From Escallonia rubra (taxonomy: Eukaryota > Streptophyta > Magnoliopsida > Escalloniales > Escalloniaceae): a DNA stretch of 64,000 nucleotides. A program made the position numbers and the translations under genes. The DNA lies in contig JAVXUO010001562.1 in the NCBI GenBank assembly GCA_033065855.1, forward strand, positions 653,533-717,532. The letters are read 5' to 3'. Of the stretch, positions 45,501 through 54,817 are shown piece by piece; within the stretch, counting starts at the first letter, position 1; each line of letters opens with the position of its first letter. The notes beneath the pieces are model-generated. The model had not been told where the DNA came from. It made no database searches and saw only the letters and a list, made by a program, of their open reading frames with translations.

Positions 45501-48500
45501 TGCTTTTTCTGCCGCGATGAAACTATTTTTTTCAAAATTACGTACATATTCGATACAACCACTATCTTTTCACGTTGCATAAACTTTTCACATCTCATTC
45601 CAAACTTTTTGCTTATATCCCGGTTTTTAATCATTTGGGTGATTAGTCTAATAAAGTTTTATTTTCTAGAAGACCAATCTTTGGATAAAAGGATAGTCAA
45701 AAGGCCAAATGAAAAATCACAGGAAACTATTTCTTTTCTTTTTATGTGGACACTTGAATTTGAACTTCGAACACAGTGTTGGATAGTGTTTCATTTTCCT
45801 TAAGCCCTCGTCTTAGATGTAAAGTAATAAAATGTCTAGAGATTCTCAGATAATAAGAGGTCGAGATTTTACTAAACTTTCAGTTCATATCATCAGTTCG
45901 TTATATCTACATTTCATTATCACCGTGACGTTAAAATTCTTTACGCCGCAAACCAAATAAAAAAGAATGAAAAAAGTAAATTCATTACACAAATGGACTG
46001 TCATGACAAGGAACCCAATACCAAACACCCCCCTCACCCATCAAAGAGACAACCTTCTTGAAGGCTAATAAGATACTGTTGAACCAGTGGGTGAAAGAAA
46101 TGAAATTTTCATATTTTTCTATTTGTGATAATTCATCTGTTGTAAGGTAATCATTGTCACGTGGAATCGACATACTAATGAGTGGATCAAAAGTGCTACA
46201 AAATCTCTACTGAACTGATTTATTTAAAATGAAAGGAAATTGTGTATTTTTTAATTATATCCGAATATAAGTGGCAGCTTAGTAATTGGATTTGAGCATG
46301 TCCTGACGACCCAAAGTCTAATAACGTGTAAACAATATTTTATTTAACTCCTTAGAGTTTGTCTGTTTTGGTAAACAAAAGTCTTCAAATTTCAAATCGA
46401 GCAATTAGGCCCCTAATATTTTTAAAAGCAACAATCGTGCCCAAATTAAAATTATAAATTTTGTCAAAAGTTTTGTGGGTCGCCTTGTTAAGTGTGCTGG
46501 ACCCATGACCTTATGGAAGGGGCATTCACGTCAAAACCCTTTTCCTTTCCTTCTCTCTTGACATTTTTGTGTGTAAGCTGGGTCGGGTTTTAATGAGTTT
46601 AATAATCCAACCCAAGTAATTGTAGGCTTTTATCCATCTCAATTCACTTAATTATGAAATAGGTGAGGATGAGTTGGTTAAATATAATAGTGGTTTATCT
46701 TGTGTCGGGTTTTAAAATCCATTTATGTAGAAATTAATATTTTGTTGGTAAATTTCATAATCAAGAATCACCACTAGCTACCAAGCCGGTTTTGCCACTG
46801 CCAACCACTGTCATCAGCCAGTCGCAATCAACACGCTCTAGACGGCAGGCGGTGTGGTCCCGTCGGTCACCATGTACATTTGGCGTAGTCACCGACCGCT
46901 GACCGCCACCATCTTCGCTGCCGGCCGTCACCACCGATAGCAATTGTCCACCACCCACTAATGCCAACCATCAACCACCACTTTATTTTTTTAAAATAAA
47001 AATTCTTAACCATCGCGTTCTCCAGCCACGGCTTGTTTCCCCATCCACCACCACCGCCACTACCAATCATCCAAACACAAATGCACACAGTTCCCCGGCC
47101 ATCACCCCCTTCTGCAGCCACCACTCTCTTTCCCAGCCATAGGCCTTTCCTTGGCCGCCCTCGCCATGACACGCTACACACAAACACAAACACACACAGT
47201 TCCTCGACCACCACACCTTTCTGAAGCAACCACTCCCTTCCCCCGGCCATAGCCACTTCCTCGGCCACCCCGATAACACATGCGACACACAGAAAGACAC
47301 ACACACACACACCCCCACACCCACACACATAAACACACAAGTCTCCCCAGCCACCGCCCCCATCCCCGACCATAACTCCCTTCCCGGTCAGCTCCCAACG
47401 CACGTAACATTCACCTACCCCCATCCACCCTTTCAACCCTAAACCGCTACACCAACCACCACATCACATTTTTGGACCAACCATCTTCACCACCACAAAT
47501 TGAGCACCCTAAAACTACCGCCGCCGACCATCTGAAACCACCACTGTCTGAAACCACCAGTTGAAAATTTAGATCTTGGAGAGAGACTTTCGTGTAGTTT
47601 CAGAGTACTAAAGTATAATTAACCCAATTTTCATTTTTGGAGCTGAAATTGGTGTTATGCATGTAAAGTGGTACCAAAGCAGTTGGCTGGGTTTTGTAAC
47701 ATTGAGATGACTAGGATTTAAGTAGAGAGTAGCGGAGGGAACCGATGATAGTGGCATTGGAAAAATGGACTAAATTTTAGTCCATTTTTCCATTTTGACT
47801 CCACTTGCTAGATTTTAGAAAATAGTGAAGGGTTTGAAGCTTTAGGATTTTAAATACCAACAAAAGAGGCAAACCATGGGGTTGAATGCCATTTAGCCTT
47901 TCTATAATGCCCATACTTAAACAATGCAATTAGAAGATATGCAAGCCAAGAGAGTAAATCAAACTTTAGTAACTATTTTTATAGAAGTAACATTTGATTT
48001 GTATGTTTTGATAAGTATAATTTCAAATATGAGATGTTGAAAGTGATCTTCTAATGATAAATTTGCTTTGACAAGTTTGATACCAATTAGGGAGGAGAAA
48101 ATACTTGGACTAAAGCTAGCTTGTACCCAGTTTTAGCTGAAGTGACTAGTATACCTATGTTATAGGGAAAACTGACAAATTAACAGATCTAGATTCATTT
48201 CATTGCTAAGGCAACTCATGCTTCAAGCATAATTTACTAAAATTTTGAAATACACGCACTAAGTTTAATCTCAAATAAAATGGGTTTGGTGGGATGAGAG
48301 GCACATATGTAAATATGCTAATTTTGTAGCATATAATGTGACAGTAAGTAGTTATTTTTCCGTATACATTAAGACTTTCCAGCCGTCTTGCTCGAGCAAC
48401 TTTGATGTTAACCAAGTGTTAGCCTATATTATGTTCTCCTCAACTAATAAGATTTCAGTAACTATGCGCGCCAACCAATTTGATTAAAGGGCCGTATCTT

Positions 48501-48620
48501 ATTGTGGCAACCACTTAACAAACCATTTGTCATTCAACAGTCTTAAATGGTTGACACTAATGGCTCGAGACCCTACGATATTTACTCTTTGCGGAAGGTT
48601 TCAAGCAATTATTATGATGT
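42600..48620. other. Long gene-free interval
   Basis: No supported gene over 6 kb. It includes a (GGGGCA)5 minisatellite at 43,292-43,322, an A15 tract at 44,765-44,780 following ACCTTTCGACCCC (possible retroposon tail), and a CA/CCAC-rich stretch at 46,760-47,560. The minus-strand ORFs there, up to 189 aa, are low-complexity Val/Cys/Gly repeats. GCAATTAGGCCCCTAATATT at 46,403 resembles a transposon edge but has no partner. Confidence 0.4.
43292..43322. repeat. (GGGGCA)5 minisatellite
   Basis: Five G4 runs spaced by CA on the + strand, capable in principle of forming a G-quadruplex. Confidence 0.9.
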
Positions 48621-48654
48621 GTGCATTATTTGCCATGCAACCTGAAGTCTGTAA

Positions 48655-48935
48655 AAGCATCAAACTCGAACATACCGTCAATATGTGAAGAGACCCATAA
48701 GACTTATATATCAAACTTTTTTTATTTTTTCGATGTGAGATTTATAACTCAACAAGTCCCTTTACAAGCTCTTTTGAGTGGGTCAAACATGTGGACGAAT
48801 CGATCGTTCCACTTCGATACCCTGTAAAAACATCTAACTCAAAGCGAATCGATAATGTTCGAAGAGGCACATAAGACTTATATATAAAAACATTATTTAG
48901 TACTTTTTCGATGCCAAAAATATATTGCAACATTA
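48655..48935. repeat. Diverged direct repeat, about 174-bp period
   Basis: CATCAAACTCGAACATACCG and CATCTAACTCAAAGCGAATC start two copies that share CATAAGACTTATATAT (48,696 and 48,870) and TTTTTCGATG. Low-copy duplication of unknown origin. Confidence 0.65.
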
Positions 48936-48939
48936 TCTA

Positions 48940-49941
48940 GACGTGTTTAACACACATGAGCCACATCCAGACATTCTCTTCCACCAATTACTACCTTTTG
49001 ATCTCACCAATCCATTCCACAGAAGTACTTTCTTCAGGGTCCAATTCTATCCAGGGCATGCTATATGGGTACACAAAGAAAGTTCCAATAATGAGGGAGG
49101 GTCCATTGAACCCCCAAAGTAAGTTAGGAGGTCTAAACTGTAACTTCTCCCTCATTTCCTCAGAACAAAAGAGATGCCTGGGCAAAGTTTATGGCAGTGT
49201 TGAAGGTGGCTTTGGACATGATAGTTAAATGTAGTAGATGGGAGTGATTTATTGTCTTAATTGAGCGGCTTCAAGAAGCTTGGAGATGGCACTTGATAGT
49301 GGGGATGTACAACAGTCAAGTACATCTAAGGATAAATAAAGATAGGTTGGAAGAGGTAGCTCTACCTACTAATATACAAACATCAATCATCCAACCCTAC
49401 AAACCAAAAATGTGCACAACTCCTTCTGAGTTACAGATCAAGTTCTTGCATTCTTGGTCAACCATCAAATTTGTTCAGTCTCTTGGTCAAACAGCAATTC
49501 CTAAAAATATGTTAGACATGGATTAATGTTTCTGTCCACTTTACTACTACTTATCTGAAAAAGGTATTCTTGAAGCAACATGTTGTTTCTCTCCGATCAA
49601 TTGGAGGTCTAGTGATTTTTGCCAAAACAAGCTTCGGCGTTCTGGGCGTATGATGGAAGCATGTCGATCTTGAGATCTCTTGAATTGGATGATTATATTA
49701 GATTTGATGTTGCCATAGATGTACAACACATGGTTACTTATTCACAAGATCAAGGAAAAAACACAACAAAGTGGAGATTGAATCTCAAAAGAAACAAATT
49801 CCTTCAATCAAAAGATAGATTTAATCAAGGAGCTACAATGCTTTAACTAGCTAGAAAAACCTACTCTAATTGTAAAAGGGACAAGGAATTACAGAAGGAA
49901 AAATGAAAGAAACCTAATTGTAACAGGGCATAAAATAATAG
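48940..49941. other. Gene-free interval
   Basis: Several ORFs of 60-90 aa on both strands but no recognised domain or splice structure. It is the insertion target of the Mutator-like element that follows. Confidence 0.3.
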
Positions 49942-50199
49942 TAGAAACTAGGGTTAATTACAAAACTGTCCCCTGAGATTTACACGTTTTTGCACTTTGT
50001 CCCCCGTGTTTACAACTTTTGCAATATTGTCCCCCGAGGTTGACAAAACCATTGCAAATAGCTCCAAAATTGAACGTCCGTTCAATTTTAGACGTTAAAT
50101 CGTCATGTGCGGTGCACATGCCATTTTGGCATGGGCAAAATTGTAATTTCCCCTTCCCCATCTTCCCCACTGTGTTCATCTCTATCTCTGTGTTCCCCT

Positions 50200-50603
50200 T
50201 CCCCATCTTCTCCTCTTTGAGTCCCAGCCGCAGATACCAGTTGGAACAACGGCCGCTCGACGGAGACATCGGGATCGGCGCCTACGATCACGGCGGCAGC
50301 ACCATCACCGAAAAGAGCCTGCCCAACGAGGGAATCCAGATGGGTGTCAGAGGATCCACGAAAAGTGACAATGGTGATTTCGGAGCAGACGACGAGGACG
50401 CAAGCACCGGCGTTGTTCTCGGCGAGATCCTTGGCCAGGCGGAGGACGGTGTCGCCGGTAAAGCAGCCCTGTTGGTACATCATCAGCCTCTTGACAGAGG
50501 GGCGGAGTCTGAGGAGCTTGGTGAGCTGGTAGTCGGCGCCGGGCATGTCGACGCCGGAGGTGGTGTAGAAGATGAGGTGGGTGATCTTGGACTTGGGCTA
50601 GCC
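50200..50603 (-). pseudogene. CHS-like fragment: Chalcone synthase fragment captured by Pack-MULE
   Basis: Minus-strand reading gives [92 protein letters not shown]. This is roughly residues 130-245 of plant chalcone synthase and includes the catalytic cysteine (Cys164 of the family, in QQGCF) and the CoA-binding neighbourhood. The frame is open for this stretch. The catalytic His and Asn and the N-terminal part are missing, and the sequence runs into the MULE terminal region. Chalcone synthase makes naringenin chalcone at the entry to flavonoids; related type III polyketide synthases cannot be excluded as donor. It is not functional as an enzyme. Confidence 0.88.
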
Positions 50604-51043
50604 CCGCGGTTTAGGTCCTTCCCCACCGAAATGAGCTGCAATCCACTGCAATGAGGCCCAAGAGTCTTCGTAAGGGATTGGCAGCGGGTTCTTCGGAGCG
50701 AGCCTGTAGTCGACGGACACAACTATGACCCGGGCCAGTGAGACGAAAGAGGTTAAAAGTTGAGGGTTACAACGTTGAAGGGTGATGCGGCATAAAAGGC
50801 TCCACCGTGGCAATGGAGAACTAGATGGAGCTTCTCTTCTGGGCCGGTGATTCTGGGCATGAAAACTCATGCCTTGATGCTGGGTTCTGACGAGATCACG
50901 ACGTCTTTTGCCTCGTCGTCGGTTCCGGGATCGAGGGTTGGTTCAATGTAAGGGCTCTCTGGGTAGCGTTCAACGCGACCATCTTTGTAGACTCGAAAAA
51001 ATGGTGGGAATTCATGGGTTATTTCAGTTGTGATTGAAGCCAT
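50604..51043 (-). pseudogene. CXE-like fragment: Carboxylesterase (CXE) fragment captured by Pack-MULE
   Basis: From an ATG at 51,043 the minus strand reads MASITTEITHEFPPFFRVYK, DGRVERYPESPYIEPTLDPG, then a TGA (about 50,869), RITGPEEKLHLVLHCHGGAF, YAASPFNVV, a frameshift, LTSFVSLARVIVVSVDYRLA and IPYEDSWASLQWI. This is the N-terminal half of a plant alpha/beta-hydrolase of the CXE/GID1-like family. It includes the oxyanion-hole HGG; the GxSxG nucleophile region lies beyond the break. Some 60 bp upstream of the ATG resembles a 5' leader, so the donor's gene start was captured. It is fused at 50,603/50,604 to chalcone synthase sequence. Confidence 0.85.
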
Positions 51044-51158
51044 TGCAGAAGTAAATAGAAAGGTGAAGGGGTGAAGGTGCTTCATGTAGGTCTTACAGAG
51101 AGAGATGAACACAGTGGGGAAGATGGGGAAGGGGAAATTACAATTTTGCCCATGCCAA

Positions 51159-52745
51159 CACTACAAGAAAAAAAGCTTTTAGCGACGGGAAAATCCGTCC
51201 CTAAAATAATTAGCGACGGATTCACCGTCACTAAAAGTCCCTCGTATAAAAGCCCGTCACTAATAGTTTAGCGACGGAATTTTGAAATCCGTCGCTAAAT
51301 ATATAATTTTTTGTGACAGATTTATTTTTAATTAGTGACGGAATATCCGTCGCTAATTATATTTTTGTCAAATTAGCGACGGAATAATGTTTTAGCGACA
51401 GAATATTCCATCGCTAATTAACTGATTGTATGAATACTTTTAGCAACAGAATTAATCCGTCGCCAAAAGTCAAAATTTTTTTGAATTTTTTTTTATTTTT
51501 CAATTACCCAGACTTGTAATATAATTTTCATTTCTCAACAACAACGCGCAATAATCAATACACAAAGAAATATATATAATAAATCATAAAAAATGTTTAT
51601 TATAAAAAAGACTCATTATGTACAAGCCGGGAACTGGATACAGCCGGTTAGGGGAAGGGAGAAGAGTACAAGCCGATCGCGGGGGGGGGGGGGGGGAGTT
51701 AAGAACGGGCATGGGAAGGGGCTCATCAGGGGTTGCCGAGTCTCGGATCTGGATCTTGCTGATCCGGGGCAGGCTCGGCATGTCCAGCAGCGCCCTGCTC
51801 CCTGATCATCCTCACCACCACTGTAGCAATGAGCTGGATCTCCTCGTCGTCCAATTGACGCTGAGGAGCCGGTGTCTGTGGAGGGGCAGCAGGGGGTGAT
51901 GACGCTCTTGTCACGGCATGAGCAGTCGTGCTAGGCAGGCCGCGTATGCGGCCTTTCGGCCGATTCACGACCTTCGGCGTATCCAACCATCGCTTCAACC
52001 CACCAGTACTCGCAGCCGTACTAGTGGACGCTGATGGTTGTCCGGACTGCTGCTCGGACCCCCTTAGCTGTTCATACGAGGCCTGCAAAAACAGTGGTTT
52101 AACGATATGTTAGGGCATTAATTAACGAAACGGACATTGAGGATAGAAAGGCAAAACATTAACAACTTAAACAAATTGACTCACATCGATCCGCCGGGCA
52201 ATATCTGAAATATAGTCGCCCGCCGGGTGCACCTCGTCCTTGTCCTTCTTCCGCACGTGCGTCTGACTATAGGTCAGAGCTATGACCTCATACTTCTCCA
52301 GATCCGGGTGCTCGACCGCGTTCATGTGTCGGACGATGTCGTGTGGCACCGACTCCCCCGTGTGCGTCAGATCTCTGTTCTGTCTGTTCTCGGCCCGTTC
52401 TCTTACTCTTGGCGTCCCAGCCTGGATCCGCAGCCCACCGATCTATCATCTCCCCCCATACACGGTGAGATATCCAATGTGGGGGATATCTCGTCATCTC
52501 CGTCATCGGGGCACCCTCGGGCAGCATCTTCTTCGCCCGATCCCGTGCGTCGTGGAGCCATCGGCGGTAATTCTTGCCGATGTAGGCAAAGAAGGCCTGC
52601 TGCCCCAGTGCTTGCTGCTGAGGCGTGTCAAACGTGAACCCCTCCTGTAAGGCATTCAATAACACAAATTAACAACAAAAAACAAACTCTAATTAAACAT
52701 TTACTAACGCTGAAAAAAATACTTCACCGTACCAGCCACTCCTCC
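51159..52745. mobile_element. Truncated CACTA element inside the Pack-MULE right arm
   Basis: CACTACAAGAAAAAAAGC starts at 51,159 after the MULE arm sequence GCCCATGCCAA and is followed by AGCGACGGA repeats to about 51,470. The opposite CACTA terminus is missing: coding sequence of the second transposon protein runs to about 52,740 and is followed directly by a palindrome made of MULE arm sequence. The MULE arm resumes with CAAAATGGCATG at 52,766, giving a shared CAA at both sides of the insertion. Confidence 0.8.
51726..52740 (-). pseudogene. CACTA second protein (Transposase_24), partial
   Basis: Exons on the minus strand read, in order: FTFDTPQQQALGQQAFFAYI, GKNYRRWLHDARDRAKKMLP, PPHWISHRVWGEMIDRWAAD (52,665-52,400). 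These are followed in shifted frame by MPHDIVRHMNAVEHPDLEKY, EVIALTYSQTHVRKKDKDEV, HPAGDYISDIARRID (52,349-52,190). After a short intron comes MQASYEQLRGSEQQSGQPSA, STGGLKRWLDTPKVVNRPKG, RIRGLPSTT (52,088-51,900) and a Pro/Gln-rich and acidic tail with stop near 51,726. This is the Transposase_24 family of plant CACTA elements, which bind the subterminal repeats. It is the better-preserved relative of the copy at 9.1-11 kb. It lacks its N-terminus and has at least one frameshift between the first and second pieces. Confidence 0.82.
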
Positions 52746-52785
52746 GCGGTGCACATGCCATTTTGCAAAATGGCATGTGCACCGC
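52746..52785. repeat. Perfect 40-bp palindrome at a transposon junction
   Basis: GCGGTGCACATGCCATTTTG is followed at once by its exact reverse complement. Each arm equals MULE terminal sequence (compare 50,108-50,127). It sits exactly where the missing CACTA right end should be. Confidence 0.95.
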
Positions 52786-52944
52786 ACATGACGATTTAAC
52801 ATCCAAAATTGTTCAATTTTGGAGCTGTTTGCAATGGTTTTGTCAACCTCGGGGGACAATATTGCAAAAGTTGTAAACACGGGGGGTAAAGTGCAAAAAC
52901 GTGTAAACCTCAGGGGACAGTTTTGTAATTAACCCTAGAAACTA

Positions 52945-53512
52945 TTACAATATCTGGGGGTCGTAACAACAATTAAGATATTATGAAAGTTCGGTAACCT
53001 AAAAAGTAGTAAAATATCTTTAGTAGTAACTACTCAAATGTTCCGAATTAGGCTTAATCAACAGAATCACGACGCTCGCAAGTTGTAATAAAACTCTCGT
53101 GACTATTGTCTCGAGTAATCACGGCTTCCTTAACTCCTCACGAAGAGAAAAAAATGAAAAAGACACTAAGTACTACTTTGTATCACATTATTGCTACTTC
53201 TTGATAATATGAAGCTGAATGTGTTCAAAGAAATTGTTGGATTTTGGTTGATTTGCAAATCAAGAACTTGGTGATATTGCTCACCCAAGTTTTCATATTC
53301 AGCAAGTGTGAGTCAATGACATGGCGCTTCACTTGCAATTCCTAAACATCAGACTCGATTGCTAAGTGATCTAAATTTGGACTTCATCTTAACTAATTTA
53401 CGTTGCCACGGAAAAAATGACATTGTACTTTGAGCTTTGCAAAACATTTGGGATTCACATGCTTGACTATCTCTCGCAATATATTGTTTTTAAAGGCTGT
53501 TGCGATTGCCGA
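52945..53512. other. Gene-free interval
   Basis: Anonymous AT-rich sequence between the MULE target site and the SINE. Confidence 0.35.
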
Positions 53513-53529
53513 GTTGATAATCAACCTTT

Positions 53530-53722
53530 ATTTTTTTTTTGGTTAGACCACCCGGTTTCCGGACACCACATTGGGAGCCGACTAATCCGGGTTCGACAGG
53601 CCACATGGGCGGCAAAGCTCTCCCTACCAAGTTTTAACACAGCTGCATTCCCAGGGCTCGAACACGAGACCTCTGGTTAAGCTAGGACAACCCCTTACCA
53701 GTTGACCTACGCGCTTGGTGGT
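53530..53722 (-). mobile_element. tRNA-derived SINE (Au-like) with 17-bp target duplication
   Basis: On the minus strand it starts with an A-box-like GTAGGTCAACTGGTAAGG and a B-box-like GTGTTCGAGCCC, the internal RNA polymerase III promoter of tRNA-derived SINEs. It ends in a poly-A tract (poly-T at 53,531-53,541 on the + strand). The flanks are identical 17-mers GTTGATAATCAACCTTT at 53,513-53,529 and 53,723-53,739. The length of about 190 bp and the box spacing fit the angiosperm Au SINE family. Confidence 0.9.
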
Positions 53723-53739
53723 GTTGATAATCAACCTTT

Positions 53740-54053
53740 GCAGCGTGGAACAACACTTTGATTTTGGATTTATCATTCTTTTCCTATTGTGACTAGGCTA
53801 TAATTAAGGGGGGTTACAAGAGCCATTTACTTTTAACTTCAACTTATATCAATTTGCCATCACATTGAAAAAAGGTGAAGATAGAATTGGATTTGTGTGT
53901 GTGGGGGGGGGGGGGGGTGTTGTGGGATGTGGGAGAGAGAGAGAGAGAGATTAACAAATGCAGCAAAATCCTATCTTGAGACAAAGCTTGTCAAAGCCCA
54001 AAGTGCAGAGAAAACTTAGTTGTTAGTTGCTTGGAAATGTTACAACACATCTG

Positions 54054-54085
<32 letters not shown>

Positions 54086-54817
54086 GTGGCTCGCTCTCTC
54101 TTTCAATAAGGACAGGCTGGAAGCATCCAAATTCCATCCCCACTACCATTATTAACAATTAATTATAGGCCTAACAGCAAAGGGATGATTTTCAAGAGAA
54201 CCATCAAACAAGGATGGAAATAAAACAAAATTCAAAGAAAAAGCCAATGGGGGAAAAGGAGGCTCGGGTTCCTTCCTTTTCCAATCCCTTTTCTTTTGCT
54301 TGCCCCCCTTGCTAAGCATCTTATGCTCACTTTTATGCCCATTTCTCTTCTCATTCTTTACCTTCTCGCTGGAAAATTTCCTGGGTTCTCTTCTTTTGCT
54401 TCTTCCAGCTCTCCAGGTGAAATCCGTTGCTTGATCCTGTGATTCTTGGTTGGCTTTAATAGTGTGTGGCATTGTTTGTTTGATCAGAAAGTTTAATCTC
54501 TTTTCTTCTCTATCTTTTCCCTTTTCTCGGAGTTTTCTTGGAATTTCAGTGTTTCCAAGAGCTCCTAGCTGGAAAGTTTCTGGGTTATTAAGAATTTCTT
54601 TGAAGTTTTTGTCTTGGTTTAGCTCTTGATATCTCTTGGGGTTTCTTGGAATTCTGGTTAGCTAATTTTCTGTTCACTTTCTCTGTCTCCAAGTTCCATT
54701 AGTGTTTTCACTTTGTTTTCTTCACCTTCAAAATGGTTTAACTTTTCCACTGGTTGGACTTTCTTTTCCGTACTCTGTTTCGATTTGTGATAATTTACCA
54801 ATTCGGGTTCTGATACC
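53740..54817 (+). promoter_or_regulatory. Upstream region and probable 5' leader of the kinase gene
   Basis: Contains a G-rich run (53,905-53,918), short (GA)n at 53,934-53,950, a (CT)n tract at 54,060-54,085 and T/C-rich sequence with TTCTTGG repeats from 54,480 to the start codon, typical of plant 5' leaders. No clear TATA box. The minus-strand ORF at 54,152-54,472 is Lys-rich shadow sequence. Confidence 0.4.

Larger units (their letters stand above)
49951..52935. mobile_element. Chimeric Pack-MULE, 3.0 kb, two captured genes
   Basis: The inverted termini start GGGTTAATTACAAAACTGTC on both sides and extend about 270 bp; the right arm is split by a later CACTA insertion. Identical 9-mers TAGAAACTA lie outside (49,942-49,950 and 52,936-52,944), the Mutator-type target duplication. 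Inside, on the minus strand, a carboxylesterase fragment is joined directly to a chalcone synthase fragment. No MULE transposase is present, so the element would have moved in trans. Confidence 0.93.

Noticed and set aside
46867-47436. 189-aa minus-strand ORF rich in Val, Cys and Gly
   Set aside because: Low-complexity CA/CCAC repeat; overlapping frames give equally long ORFs and no domain is visible.
50103-51112. Functional chalcone synthase and carboxylesterase genes
   Set aside because: Both are partial, CXE has a stop and a frameshift, CHS lacks its N-terminus and later catalytic residues, and both sit inside a MULE with target duplication.
53530-53722. A tRNA gene on the minus strand because of A- and B-box-like motifs
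   Set aside because: No cloverleaf, length near 190 bp, poly-A tail and 17-bp flanking duplication show a SINE.
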